This document shows, in pieces, positions 8,981 through 17,455 of a DNA stretch of 64,000 nt (positions are counted from its first letter, which is position 1; each line of letters begins with the position of its first letter). The translations under genes were made by a program, and so were the position numbers. The notes below the pieces were generated by a model. The model was given only the letters and a program-made list of their open reading frames with translations, was not told the DNA's origin and searched no databases. Location: contig NZ_CP017921.1 in NCBI RefSeq assembly GCF_001889405.1, positions 1,874,057 through 1,938,056 on the forward strand. The letters are read 5' to 3'. The stretch is from Methanohalophilus halophilus (GTDB taxonomy: Archaea > Halobacteriota > Methanosarcinia > Methanosarcinales > Methanosarcinaceae).

Positions 8981-9673
8981 TTATAAGAGCTCAGTCTCAG
9001 CATCGCCTTTTGTGAGCCGGTTAATAAGACCATAAAAATCATTCTGCAATCCTGCGGGCATCCTGACTACAGCTGTCCAGGAACCGTCATTTTCCCATTT
9101 ATCTCTTACAAGGGTTCCGAAATTTGCTATTTCACCGTAAGATTTAGCTGCATATGAAGGAGGAACCTGTACCTTAATATCAACCTCTTCAAACCTGATA
9201 GGAATAATTGGACGAATTGCTTTCATCACAATTTTTACCTGTTCATCAACGCTTTTGAGAGGATCAATGTGTACTTTTGCTTCTTCCATTGCAGTTTTAA
9301 TACGGGCCGGTGGATGAGGTGCACGCGTTTGCGGATTAAGAGCATTATGAGCAATAATGCTTACAACCTGCTTTGTCTTTTCTTCAAGGAAATGTTTTCT
9401 CTGTTCCTGGGTAAGCTGGAGTTCTCCATGCATTATGATGTTGCCTGCAACCTCATACACGTCATCCGTACCAAAACTGTTAATGATATCGGATTCTGCT
9501 GCATGGTCTCCTTTCTTTGCATCGGAGAATATATCTTCAACCGCAAGAATTGTTTCCAGCTTTACATCATTTCCTTGCCTGTACTCAAGAGCGCCATCCG
9601 GGTCAACCAGCACTTCAAAGTGGTTACTACCTTTCTTAAGACGGGCAATCAAAGCTTCATCAAGAGAGACCAT
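8981..9673 (-). CDS. Ribosome maturation protein SBDS/Sdo1
   Basis: A 230-residue homologue of SBDS/Sdo1. The N-terminal FYSH domain (about 1-90) contains Leu-Val-Asp-Pro-Asp-Gly-Ala, followed by the helical domain with His-Pro-Pro-Ala-Arg-Ile (about 122-127) and a ferredoxin-like C-terminal domain. In eukaryotes SBDS works with EFL1 to release eIF6 from the 60S subunit; archaeal versions bind rRNA and are thought to act in large-subunit maturation. It lies between psmA and rrp4. Confidence 0.93.
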   Translation of the reverse strand: MVSLDEALIARLKKGSNHFEVLVDPDGALEYRQGNDVKLETILAVEDIFSDAKKGDHAAESDIINSFGTDDVYEVAGNIIMHGELQLTQEQRKHFLEEKTKQVVSIIAHNALNPQTRAPHPPARIKTAMEEAKVHIDPLKSVDEQVKIVMKAIRPIIPIRFEEVDIKVQVPPSYAAKSYGEIANFGTLVRDKWENDGSWTAVVRMPAGLQNDFYGLINRLTKGDAETELL

Positions 9674-9696
9674 AATTTTTCACACCTGTACTGGAT

Positions 9697-10467
9697 TTAC
9701 TGTTCTGCTTCTTCATCTTCTGCTTCTTCGGTTTCATCTTTGTGGTTTTCAAGGATCCTCTCCACATAGGATTCAACCTGCTGACTGGAATATTTGGAGA
9801 ACATCTTATCTTCCACATTCACCACACCGACTTCCAGAGTGGATGCATCCAGTTTCATATCTGAAGCATTGTAAAGGGCTTCCATACCAAGCATAATCGC
9901 TTCATCCAGATTCATTCCTTCCTTGTATTTTTCTTCGAAAACTTCCATGAAGGCGTTTCTACCTGCACCAATCGCCGTTGCCTTATACTCAAGTAGTGCT
10001 CCGCTTGGATCTGTTTCAAAAAGTTTTGGTGTGGAGCCATCAACACCTGCTATTAAAAGAGCTGTTCCATAAGGGCGTACGCCTCCGTACTGAGTGTAGG
10101 TCTGCTTGTGATCACAAATCTTCTTTGAGAGCACATCAACGCTTATAGGCTCATCATAGGAGACAACATTAACCTGTGCTTCTACTCTGGCACGATCTAC
10201 AAGAGCACGTGCATCAGCTACAAGTCCTGAAGTAGCTACCCCGATATGTTCATCAATCTGGAATATCTTTTCAATGGATTCAGCTTCAATCAAATGACTG
10301 GTAATTCTTTTGTCCACCAGGAGGACTACACCGTCACGGGCTTTGATTCCAGCAGCTGTGGTTCCTCTCTTTACTGCCTCACGGGCGTATTCTACCTGAA
10401 ATAATCTGCCATCAGGACTAAAAACCGTGATCGCTCTATCATAACCCATTTGTGGTGCCATCTGCAT
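9697..10467 (-). CDS. psmA: Proteasome subunit alpha
   Basis: A 256-residue 20S proteasome alpha subunit. The alpha-type N-terminus ([16 protein letters not shown]) forms the gate and the H0 helix that docks the regulatory ATPase. There is no N-terminal threonine nucleophile, as expected. The C-terminus is acidic (Glu-Asp-Glu-Glu-Ala-Glu-Gln). GGAGAT lies upstream of the ATG at 10467; a second ATG two codons in is possible. The matching beta subunit is at 56656-57288. Confidence 0.95.
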   Translation of the reverse strand: MQMAPQMGYDRAITVFSPDGRLFQVEYAREAVKRGTTAAGIKARDGVVLLVDKRITSHLIEAESIEKIFQIDEHIGVATSGLVADARALVDRARVEAQVNVVSYDEPISVDVLSKKICDHKQTYTQYGGVRPYGTALLIAGVDGSTPKLFETDPSGALLEYKATAIGAGRNAFMEVFEEKYKEGMNLDEAIMLGMEALYNASDMKLDASTLEVGVVNVEDKMFSKYSSQQVESYVERILENHKDETEEAEDEEAEQ

Positions 10468-10538
10468 TTCGTATCTATCTCCTATTAATTCTTATGCACG
10501 TGGTATCGATAACAACGTATAATATAGTTTCTATCCAT

Positions 10539-10913
10539 TTATATGTGTTTGTCATTAGGGACGCTATATGGATCCCTTTTTTCAATGTACTTTTCGGTTG
10601 CCGATCGCACAGTACCTGCAATTCCAAGCACATTTACAATTGCAGGATACCCACCTACTATTGTAATTGTAGCAAGTACAGCCCGGGTCAGATCTTCTGA
10701 ACCTCGCTTACAGCGAAGTATACCCATATTATCATCAAAATCCAGTAGCCTGATACCGGCCTGACTTGAACCAAAATCTCCAATTAATGCAGCGGAATTG
10801 GAAAATATCTCATTGAGGAAATCATCCCGTGAAACCCGGACCTCACAGATTAATTCCAGTGCAAGGTACCTTTTCGGGTCCCGAAGAGTGGGAGGTAGGA
10901 CTTTCATTAACAA
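10539..10913 (-). CDS. rnp2: Ribonuclease P protein component 2 (Pop5)
   Basis: A 124-residue Pop5-like RNase P subunit, which pairs with Rpp30 to support the catalytic domain of the RNase P RNA in tRNA 5' maturation. The N-terminal Met-Lys-Val-Leu-Pro-Pro-Thr-Leu-Arg-Asp-x-Lys-Arg-Tyr segment is characteristic. Its start overlaps the end of the Rpp30 gene by a few bases, so the two partner proteins are coupled. Confidence 0.88.
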   Translation of the reverse strand: MLMKVLPPTLRDPKRYLALELICEVRVSRDDFLNEIFSNSAALIGDFGSSQAGIRLLDFDDNMGILRCKRGSEDLTRAVLATITIVGGYPAIVNVLGIAGTVRSATEKYIEKRDPYSVPNDKHI

Positions 10914-11620
10914 AGCTCCTGACTATTGTATTGAATAATGCGAACCCCTTGCGGGGTTGAGGAATTTCTTCTGTTGCGTTTAATAATCCCTTCAGGAATA
11001 GTACTCAAAGCTGCATTTGCTTCATTCTTTTCCATACCGAACAATCCGGCAAGCGCAATCATTTCCCCGGGAGCCCGTATGTCATAGCAGGACATAGCAT
11101 TGCTCGTCAGTACTGTAGAAACATTGTATTTTCTTGCAAGTTGTAAATTTTTCCTGAAATGGGCCAGAGCATGTACCCGCCTTCCCCCTCTCTGTTTGAT
11201 TATGGCATCAAGGTTGAATGCGATCGCCACTTCATTATCGTGGGCTGATTTTGCAAGGACATGATTAAAACCATTGTCTCTGCCGGTGGGAAGATTAGTC
11301 AGGATATCTACATTTGGATTTTCTACTGCACTGCGATTTATGGATTCGCTGCCTCCGTGGACCACAAGGACATCTACTTTCTTGCGAAACTTCCCAACGA
11401 GACCATGGAGTTTTGAAGAATTACGGACTTCTATCTGCACTCCCTGAATCAGTTCTATATCTTCATGAGAAGTATCAGATGATGGTTCTTTATCAATATG
11501 ATTCGTTATGCCAATTCCTGAATATCCAAGATGGTTTGCAATTGAGAGCATCTGGTTTACAGAACTTGAACCATCAGGAAGCACATGGATATTCAAATCA
11601 TAGTAATCAGATCTGCTCAA
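10907..11620 (-). CDS. rnp3: Ribonuclease P protein component 3 (Rpp30)
   Basis: A TIM-barrel-like RNase P subunit of about 237 residues. It has the DLNIHVLPDG N-terminal motif, then GIGITNH, a Leu-Val-His-Gly-Gly-Ser motif and a C-terminal Ile-Arg-Ala-Pro-Gly-Glu segment. I favour the TTG start at 11620, because TGGAGG lies six bases upstream and this gives the short N-terminus seen in relatives. An ATG at 11641 is also in frame. It overlaps the end of the upstream COG1325 gene and the start of pop5. Confidence 0.86.
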   Translation of the reverse strand: MSRSDYYDLNIHVLPDGSSSVNQMLSIANHLGYSGIGITNHIDKEPSSDTSHEDIELIQGVQIEVRNSSKLHGLVGKFRKKVDVLVVHGGSESINRSAVENPNVDILTNLPTGRDNGFNHVLAKSAHDNEVAIAFNLDAIIKQRGGRRVHALAHFRKNLQLARKYNVSTVLTSNAMSCYDIRAPGEMIALAGLFGMEKNEANAALSTIPEGIIKRNRRNSSTPQGVRIIQYNSQELC

Positions 11621-12062
11621 AAAAATCCTCCAGCATTTCAAGGGCTTTATTCCTGTCTTTAGGATAAGTGGCGATTTTTATTTTGACAGCAATCGCATCG
11701 GAAGATGATTCCGTAACCAGTTTTCCTGAATATGCATCCTGCTTGCTAAATCGCAGATGCAGCATCAGCTGATCATCGAGCCGCTCATCCAGTTGCCGGA
11801 CAAGTTCATCTCTTTGGGATTTAGATAATTCCGAAACCAGACGATCCATAAAAGCAGAAGTTTCAGCCTTGCGCTTAAAATCCAGACTATACAAAACCAT
11901 CGGGTTACCGTAATGTCCATCCACAACCAGAGAATTTATCTGCTTATCGATATCCGGTGAGTTACGGATGATATCCGGTAAAAGAAATTTCAGGGACGAG
12001 ATTACTCTGTCCCTGTCTTCGGTTGCATGCGCAGTTACGCGCAATGTTATATAGTGAATCAC
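11607..12062 (-). CDS. COG1325/PF01877 RNA-binding protein (exosome-linked, dsRBD-like fold)
   Basis: A 151-residue protein of the archaeal RNA-binding family PF01877/COG1325, predicted from genome context to assist the exosome or RNase P. It has the characteristic Gly-His-Tyr-Gly-Asn-Pro (about residues 48-53) and a C-terminal Asp-Ala-Ile-Ala-Val-Lys-Ile-Lys-Ile strand. It overlaps the end of rpl15e by four bases (ATGA arrangement), so it is translationally coupled. The direct biochemical role is not established. Confidence 0.82.
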   Translation of the reverse strand: MIHYITLRVTAHATEDRDRVISSLKFLLPDIIRNSPDIDKQINSLVVDGHYGNPMVLYSLDFKRKAETSAFMDRLVSELSKSQRDELVRQLDERLDDQLMLHLRFSKQDAYSGKLVTESSSDAIAVKIKIATYPKDRNKALEMLEDFFEQI

Positions 12063-12649
12063 TTGCCCTGGTTATTGTTGGACCGGACACTCGGCCTGGT
12101 TTTCTCCGTACCGGTTCCTTTACTGCGCATACCACGACTCTTTCTTCCTGCGCTTGTTTTTCCACGGAAAGTACGTCCCCGGCTGGAACTGTCACATATC
12201 CATTTAAGGTCCTTGTCTTTAACAATGGCAGGATGGAATGGATCCACAAGTATTGCTTCAAACCATTTATTCTTTCCATCTTCCCCTACCCAGTAAGAGT
12301 TGAGTACTTCCATGTTAGGATGGCGGCGTGAAGCCCTTTCCTCAGCAATTCTCTGGAGACTCTTTTCTCCTGTGATCTTGTTTTTACCCATATGCTGGGT
12401 CCTTCTTCCACGCATATAACGGGAATTACGTCTGCTTCCACGATGTACCTTTACACGTACGACTGTGATTCCCTGTTTTGCCTTATAGCCAAGGGAACGT
12501 GCACGGTCTACACGGGTAGGTCTTTTCACGCGGGTTACTGAGCCTTCACGTCTCCATTCCTGAAGTCTTTCCCATCTGAGATCCTTTACATAAGAATCAT
12601 CAGGCCTTTTCCATGCGTCTCTTACATAACTGTAAAATGATTTTGACAT
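12059..12649 (-). CDS. rpl15e: 50S ribosomal protein L15e
   Basis: A 196-residue eL15. It shows Phe-Tyr-Ser-Tyr-Val at the N-terminus, the very basic central segment ([14 protein letters not shown]) and the Leu-Asn-Ser-Tyr-Trp-Val-Gly-Glu-Asp motif. The start at 12649 (Met-Ser-Lys-Ser) is preferred to 12667, with a GGTGAAAT element just upstream. It is the first gene of the minus-strand superoperon, with a TTTAAA promoter element further upstream near 12757. Confidence 0.94.
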   Translation of the reverse strand: MSKSFYSYVRDAWKRPDDSYVKDLRWERLQEWRREGSVTRVKRPTRVDRARSLGYKAKQGITVVRVKVHRGSRRNSRYMRGRRTQHMGKNKITGEKSLQRIAEERASRRHPNMEVLNSYWVGEDGKNKWFEAILVDPFHPAIVKDKDLKWICDSSSRGRTFRGKTSAGRKSRGMRSKGTGTEKTRPSVRSNNNQGK

Positions 12650-12701
12650 TATTTCACCTTGTTTCATTCATTGACGGTTCAGCCATTAAGGCCACACTCC
12701 A

Positions 12702-12717
12702 ACGGGATTCTTCCCGT
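12702..12717. repeat. Short inverted repeat in the rpl15e leader
   Basis: ACGGGA-TTCT-TCCCGT forms a perfect 6-bp stem in the leader upstream of rpl15e. It could be an RNA hairpin at the 5' end of the superoperon transcript. Its function is unknown. Confidence 0.4.
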
Positions 12718-12787
12718 AGATGAAACACGCCGCTAATACGACGGCAATATGATTTAAAGGTTTGTGTTACAACAGAAAAGAAAAACG

Positions 12788-12987
12788 TGGGGCTGGTGAG
12801 ATTCGAACTCACGATCGACGGGTCTCTCCGAACAACTGCACTTAGCAGCTTTGACTGTTCTTATGAACACATATCAGTGCTCCAACGGTTCCTCACTGGC
12901 AAACCCCGTCGGGCAAGCCTCAGTAGACCCGTTGTTCATCATTTATCCGCTGGAGCCCGTCGCCATTCCTGGCTAGGCCACAGCCCC
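12788..12987 (-). tRNA. tRNA-Trp (CCA) with 126-nt intron
   Basis: Exon 1 is 12950-12987 and exon 2 is 12788-12823. The acceptor stem GGGGCTG/CAGCCCC, D arm, anticodon stem ACGGG/CCCGT, 5-base variable region and T arm GTGAG-TTCGAAT-CTCAC all pair perfectly, with discriminator A. The spliced anticodon loop reads CTCCAGA, anticodon CCA (Trp). The intron lies at the canonical position 37/38. A bulge-helix-bulge for the splicing endonuclease can be drawn from the CTCC/GGAG helix with AGC and AGA bulges. CCA is not encoded. Confidence 0.95.
12824..12949 (-). ncRNA. Box C/D guide RNA within the tRNA-Trp intron
   Basis: The intron holds box C (ATGATGA), D' (CTGA), a C'-like element (GTGAGGA) and D (CTGA). 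The guide upstream of D contains TTGGAGC, pairing with the anticodon loop so that the fifth base from box D faces C34. The guide upstream of D' contains CGGGTCT, pairing with exon 2 so that the fifth base faces C39. In other euryarchaea the tRNA-Trp intron is known to direct 2'-O-methylation of exactly positions 34 and 39, so the arrangement here is the conserved one. Confidence 0.93.
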
Positions 12988-13090
12988 GCAAAACACGTTG
13001 CATGAAACGTGTAAGCATCCACCCAATACACCTCATATATAATATATTTACCGGTGCAGGGACGGACAATCAAATAAATATGTAGTGAAT

Positions 13091-14155
13091 TTACTCATAA
13101 TCTTCCAGCAGATCTGCCAGATCAATGCAAATCTTCTCCACCTGTGCCGTCATTTCCTGACGGGAGTGACCCAGCAAACGTCCCATATAAAACGCCCCGC
13201 CTGCACCAACTCCTTCTTTCACATAGCCCTTTTCGTACTGCTGGAGGCCTACAAGTTTAGATTTGCCAAATCCGAGATCTTCAGCAAACATTTCTACTCC
13301 AATCTGTTTTGCCAAATCACGGAAATTTGCAGTTTCATCATTTGCCACATAGCTCGTAGTAACAATGGAAAGATTATCAGTATCCATTCCCATATGTTTT
13401 ATAATACTGAATACGGCAGCCATCTGTGTTCCACCTGCAAGAATTACACGTGTACCACTACCTATACCGGAAACAAGTCCAGCAACCGCAGGCATCATGG
13501 GATCACCCACACAACGTACAGCTTCAAGTGGATCCTGCCTGAGTTTTCCATGAGTGATACCTGAAGATTCAAGAGCTTGCTTTACAACCTGTGCTTTCAG
13601 TCCTATAGGATTCACTGAAGCACTACTGCTCACTTTTCCATCATATCCCAGAGCATTAAGAACTGCCTGAGCAGTTGTCGTCCCACCGGGAATACTCTCC
13701 CCAATAACTATGAAATCTGACTTCGCCTTAAGGTTTTTACCCGTTTCTTCTGCACGTTTGAAAACAGTGTACGGATCATCTACTGCAATTTTATTGCGTA
13801 TATCCGCCCCTGCAGGCACTTCAAGGTCTATCATCGGGACTTTAGGGGTGAACTTCATACCTGCACGCACAAACACATGAGGAACTCCCGTAGTAACCAG
13901 AACGGCACGTGTAGTGAGCCCAGGCGTAGGGGTGTTAAAGGGAGGAGTCATAGGCAATACGGGAACACTTATGATATTCCCCGTTTCCAGCAATTCAGCA
14001 TCTCCCGCAGGAGTATAATCTGTAAATTTGGCACTCTTTCCTGCGGCTGAAAGACCCTCTATATATGCAGTTTCGGTATTGGAAAGCACGCATACGAAAA
14101 GAGGATTTTCGGGTACATCTTTATGTCCAGATCGGAATGAATCCATGATAACCAC
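13091..14155 (-). CDS. CobT-like phosphoribosyltransferase homologue (UPF0284)
   Basis: A 354-residue member of the archaeal UPF0284/TIGR00303 family, related to nicotinate-nucleotide-dimethylbenzimidazole phosphoribosyltransferase (CobT). Visible are Ile-Gly-Glu-Ser-Ile-Pro-Gly-Gly-Thr-Thr-Thr (about residues 151-161, phosphate-binding), the Gly-Asp-Pro-Met-Met-Pro segment and Leu-Ala-Gly-Gly-Thr-Gln-Met. It may attach the lower-ligand base in corrinoid synthesis, important in methylotrophic methanogens, but activity has not been shown for the family. Confidence 0.82.
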   Translation of the reverse strand: MVIMDSFRSGHKDVPENPLFVCVLSNTETAYIEGLSAAGKSAKFTDYTPAGDAELLETGNIISVPVLPMTPPFNTPTPGLTTRAVLVTTGVPHVFVRAGMKFTPKVPMIDLEVPAGADIRNKIAVDDPYTVFKRAEETGKNLKAKSDFIVIGESIPGGTTTAQAVLNALGYDGKVSSSASVNPIGLKAQVVKQALESSGITHGKLRQDPLEAVRCVGDPMMPAVAGLVSGIGSGTRVILAGGTQMAAVFSIIKHMGMDTDNLSIVTTSYVANDETANFRDLAKQIGVEMFAEDLGFGKSKLVGLQQYEKGYVKEGVGAGGAFYMGRLLGHSRQEMTAQVEKICIDLADLLEDYE

Positions 14156-14173
14156 TGCTTTATTTAATGAAAT

Positions 14174-15610
14174 TCAATATGTTCTTGCAATATAAATGGA
14201 ATTGGCTGCCTCTTCACCACACAGAGGGCATTTTTTACCCTTACAGTCAGGTTGTTCTCCCGGTATTCCGAGTATCCCCGCTCCAATGACATCTTCCATC
14301 TCTTTACCGCAATCTTCTTTTCCACACCAGTATGTCTGAACAATTCCATGAGCCAGTTTATCTTTGATCTCTTCCAGACCCTCACAAAGGAAAATATGTT
14401 CCCGTAACTGGGCCTCAGCCTGTGAATACAGGTTTTTATGTACATCTGCGAAGGTGTCCTTTATCGTTGAAGCTATATCTTCAAGTGGAATCTGTTCTTT
14501 TTCGCCGGTGTCCCTTCTTGCCATCATCGCTGCCTTATTTTTCAGGTCACGGGGTCCAATTTCCAGCCTGATAGGCACACCCTGCATCTCCCATTTGTAG
14601 TATTTGGCACCCGGGCGCTTATCGCTATCATCAGTCTTGACATTAATACCGGCATCCTTGAGCTCTTCTGCTACCTTTTCACAGGCTGCAAGAACTTCCT
14701 CGGGTTTTTTGAATATGATAGGAATGATAACAACCTGGACGGGTGCGACCTCAGGTGGAAGTACAAGTCCCTTGTCATCCCCATGGGTAGAAATCAGCGC
14801 TGCAAGACAGCGTTCGGAAACGCCATAACAGGTCTGGTGAGCATATACCTGCTCTCCTTCAGAGTCTTCATAGGTTATTTCAAAAGTCTTTGCAAAATTG
14901 TCGCCCAAATGATGGGCAGTACCCACCTGAAGCGTTCTTCCGTCAGGCATCAGTGAATCAACAGCAATCGTATAATCCGCACCCGGAAACTTGTCCCATT
15001 CAGGTCTTTTGGAAGACAGTATCGGTATCGCAAGCCTGCGGTAGAATTCAGTATAGATCCTGATTGCCTCATCTACCTGCCAGGCGGCTTCATCCCATGT
15101 AGCATGAACCGTATGCGCTTCCTTGAAAGAAGTGATCTCCCGAAGGCGTATAAGGGGACGCGTGTGTTTTGTTTCATAACGGAATGTATTGACAATCTGA
15201 TACAGGCGCAAGGGGAGGTCTGCATGAGAGCGCACCCAGAGTTTATACATAGGATATATGGCTGTTTCACTTGTGGGCCGCAATGCAAGATTTACTTCAA
15301 GGGGAGATGTGCCTCCATGGGTCACCCAGTAGACCTCATCCTCAAATCCCTTAATGTGCTGTGCCTCTTTCATAAACTCGGCTTCAGGGATAAGCAGAGG
15401 GAACATTGTTTCTTCATGGTCCCTATCAAGAAGTTCCCTCATAATAGAATATGATTTTTTTCTGATAGTAAAACCGAAGGGATGCCATACATAGAGACCC
15501 TTTACAGGGTAACGTACATCCATTATCTTTGCAATTTGGAGTAATTCATTATACCATTCACTGAAATTGTTTTTTGATGGCAGTGATGCTTCTTTTTCCT
15601 GTTCGCCCAT
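14174..15610 (-). CDS. proS: Prolyl-tRNA synthetase, archaeal type
   Basis: About 478 residues, class II aminoacyl-tRNA synthetase charging tRNA-Pro. Motif 2 is visible as Phe-Arg-Tyr-Glu-Thr followed by Arg-Pro-Leu-Ile-Arg. The C-terminal zinc domain contains Trp-Cys-Gly-Lys-Glu-Asp-Cys and Cys-Pro-Leu-Cys, and the protein ends in the conserved terminal tyrosine of the archaeal/eukaryotic type. The start at 15610 (Met-Gly-Glu-Gln) is preferred over 15661 because GGTGA precedes it and the extra N-terminus overlaps the upstream gene. Confidence 0.94.
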   Translation of the reverse strand: MGEQEKEASLPSKNNFSEWYNELLQIAKIMDVRYPVKGLYVWHPFGFTIRKKSYSIMRELLDRDHEETMFPLLIPEAEFMKEAQHIKGFEDEVYWVTHGGTSPLEVNLALRPTSETAIYPMYKLWVRSHADLPLRLYQIVNTFRYETKHTRPLIRLREITSFKEAHTVHATWDEAAWQVDEAIRIYTEFYRRLAIPILSSKRPEWDKFPGADYTIAVDSLMPDGRTLQVGTAHHLGDNFAKTFEITYEDSEGEQVYAHQTCYGVSERCLAALISTHGDDKGLVLPPEVAPVQVVIIPIIFKKPEEVLAACEKVAEELKDAGINVKTDDSDKRPGAKYYKWEMQGVPIRLEIGPRDLKNKAAMMARRDTGEKEQIPLEDIASTIKDTFADVHKNLYSQAEAQLREHIFLCEGLEEIKDKLAHGIVQTYWCGKEDCGKEMEDVIGAGILGIPGEQPDCKGKKCPLCGEEAANSIYIARTY

Positions 15611-15660
15611 AAAGTCACCAGAAATTGTTTTTAAAAATCCTGCGAAGATAAATAGACCCA

Positions 15661-16311
15661 TTATTTATAGTCATTTCCAAGAGGTTGGATATTTTCAGAA
15701 GAGTCAACCTTAAGATCAGCGGAATCAGCATCCAGGATTACCATCCCTGTCTTAAGTGCTGATGCCTCCTCCGAAGTAAGATTGATGCATGATGCCCTCT
15801 CAGATATAATAGTGCTGTTACCCAGTGGATCTTCCATTATGACGGTAAGATTAGCCTTGCTGGAAAGCGTATCATTTAACCTTTCCAGAATTTTATTTCC
15901 GGCAGCCTCTTTTTCCGGGTCATCTTCCGACCATTTAATTGCAGTTTCCACTACGTCCCTGACCCTACAGAGCAATCCTTCAATATTTGTCACATAGGAA
16001 TCAGAAACACTCCCGGGTTCTACAACAATACCAAGTTCAGGAATTCTTATAGTTCCCGATATTGAGCGGATAACCCTGCAGTTAAGGTCTTCTTCCTTTT
16101 CTATTTTCAATTCACAACGTATCGGCTCTTTCTGAGTCAGGATCATAGTGTCTGTAAAACGAAAACCACAGCCACACCGACTCGTTACATACATAACTTC
16201 ACCAAAAAAAGGTATATCGTCGCTCTGCCAGTGTATAACCATTTCATTGTGGCAAAGGGGACATGTGGTTTGGGTATCAAACCCCTCTTTCTTTTCGTTT
16301 TCAGAGTTCAA
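15661..16311 (-). CDS. ZPR1 zinc-finger domain protein
   Basis: A 216-residue archaeal ZPR1-related protein with a single zinc-finger plus A/B domain unit. The zinc finger has Cys-Pro-Leu-Cys near residue 17 and Cys-Gly-Cys-Gly-Phe-Arg near 45. The Glu-Pro-Gly-Ser-Val segment and Thr-Asn-Ile-Glu-Gly-Leu-Leu are family hallmarks. Eukaryotic ZPR1 binds eEF1A and is a chaperone for its folding; the archaeal role is presumably similar but unproven. Its start overlaps the sepF stop. Confidence 0.88.
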   Translation of the reverse strand: MNSENEKKEGFDTQTTCPLCHNEMVIHWQSDDIPFFGEVMYVTSRCGCGFRFTDTMILTQKEPIRCELKIEKEEDLNCRVIRSISGTIRIPELGIVVEPGSVSDSYVTNIEGLLCRVRDVVETAIKWSEDDPEKEAAGNKILERLNDTLSSKANLTVIMEDPLGNSTIISERASCINLTSEEASALKTGMVILDADSADLKVDSSENIQPLGNDYK

Positions 16312-16685
16312 TATCTCCCACCAATTACCTTGGACCTGTCTATTTTTACGCCGGTTGGTGTTACCAATACCTGATCTTCTTTAATCCCTGCGATATCACC
16401 GTGGACATCGATTATAACTTCCTTGAGATCTTTCAAAGCACGATCCAACATCAGTTTATCAGCCTTTATATTGGAAATATCAATCATAAGGATATTACCG
16501 TCATATATTTCCTTTTTAAGGGACGGTAATTCATTAAGATTGGTAAGTTCAGCAACCCTTACATAAGTTTCAGCAGGTTCCTCATCCATTACCTCTTCAT
16601 ATTTACCAAGATCAAGTTCAGTGTACTCCTCTGCAGAAGACGTAGCTTTAGTTCCACTTCCGAACAATTTGTCCATGAATGCCAT
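16308..16685 (-). CDS. sepF: SepF cell division protein (FtsZ membrane anchor)
   Basis: About 125 residues, archaeal SepF. The N-terminus Met-Ala-Phe-Met-Asp-Lys-Leu-Phe-Gly is a short amphipathic membrane-targeting helix. A linker follows, then a SepF core (from about residue 43) containing Asp-Gly-Asn-Ile-Leu-Met-Ile-Asp-Ile-Ser and Thr-Pro-Thr-Gly-Val. In haloarchaea and methanogens SepF is the membrane anchor of FtsZ. The ATG at 16685 has AAGGTG six bases upstream; the GTG at 16694 lies in that site and is rejected. Confidence 0.9.
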   Translation of the reverse strand: MAFMDKLFGSGTKATSSAEEYTELDLGKYEEVMDEEPAETYVRVAELTNLNELPSLKKEIYDGNILMIDISNIKADKLMLDRALKDLKEVIIDVHGDIAGIKEDQVLVTPTGVKIDRSKVIGGRY

Positions 16686-16762
16686 AGTCCGCACCTTTTA
16701 TTTTGAATTAAATAACGATAATGTCCTTATAACGTTCATTATATTTTAAAGATATCTTTGCC

Positions 16763-17245
16763 TTAAAGTTCCAGATTCCAGAATTCATCCCCCACATAAT
16801 GCAGGGATTCGACTGCTTTACCTGAATCTGCAACCATCTGGGTTCCCGGAACAAGGGCTTTTCCAATAGCCAGTGGTTTATTATGAGCTTGCTCTTTTAT
16901 AACGACAATGTCCCCTTCTTTGATAACAGGATCTGCCGAAACAATACCCGGACTCATTATATCAGCGCCGTTAATTACAAATTTAACGGCACCCTGGTCC
17001 ACAACTACCACATATTCATTTATACCATATTCAAGCACACCCCTAACTGTAGGGTGCCAATCTTCCTCATATTTGAAGAATAATATTTTACCCTCTACAA
17101 TGAGGACTTCCATATCATCTGCCCGGGCACTTTCTATTTTACTATCTTCAAGACGGCTAATCTTGCCAAACTTTTCTTCCATTCCTTCAAAAAGTTTTTT
17201 CCTATCGGATTTCCTCAATTGTACCCTTGATTTAACCTTCAACAT
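16763..17245 (-). CDS. PUA-domain RNA-binding protein (Tma20/MCT-1-like)
   Basis: A 160-residue protein with an N-terminal pre-PUA domain (residues 1-75) and a C-terminal PUA domain (about 78-153, with Gly-Ala-Asp-Ile-Met-Ser-Pro-Gly-Ile). The arrangement matches archaeal relatives of Tma20/MCT-1, which in eukaryotes act with density-regulated protein in ribosome recycling and reinitiation. A function in translation is inferred. It has its own promoter region shared divergently with the FAD oxidoreductase. Confidence 0.82.
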   Translation of the reverse strand: MLKVKSRVQLRKSDRKKLFEGMEEKFGKISRLEDSKIESARADDMEVLIVEGKILFFKYEEDWHPTVRGVLEYGINEYVVVVDQGAVKFVINGADIMSPGIVSADPVIKEGDIVVIKEQAHNKPLAIGKALVPGTQMVADSGKAVESLHYVGDEFWNLEL

Positions 17246-17334
17246 ATCACCCGGACGGACAATCTGATTGTATTAGAATAAAAGCTGTCATAAGGATTTA
17301 AACCTTTATGCCTAAACCGGTTTGTTCACTTTGC

Positions 17335-17365
17335 CTAAATTATTTAAACCCATTGTCGTATTTAG
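17335..17365 (+). promoter_or_regulatory. Promoter element shared with ileS (copy 1)
   Basis: A 31-base element with a TTTAAA TATA box at 17343-17348 and a mirrored CTAAAT...ATTTAG at its ends. It is 29/31 identical to the segment at 18983-19013 upstream of ileS. It would start transcription near 17370 and leave a leader of about 85 bases before the FAD oxidoreductase gene. Confidence 0.6.
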
Positions 17366-17455
17366 TGAAAAATACATCTGTCAATCTTGATTATCCATTA
17401 CACATATGAATCTACAGAACAATCTGAATTTTCAGGGTCTTTAAAGGAGAATATT

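Noticed and set aside
12787-13005. A 72-codon frame across the tRNA-Trp gene
   Set aside because: The sequence is fully explained by the tRNA and its guide-RNA intron.
13085-13564. A 159-codon frame opposite the CobT-like gene
   Set aside because: Antisense shadow of a conserved gene; no start signal and an implausible cysteine- and histidine-rich product.
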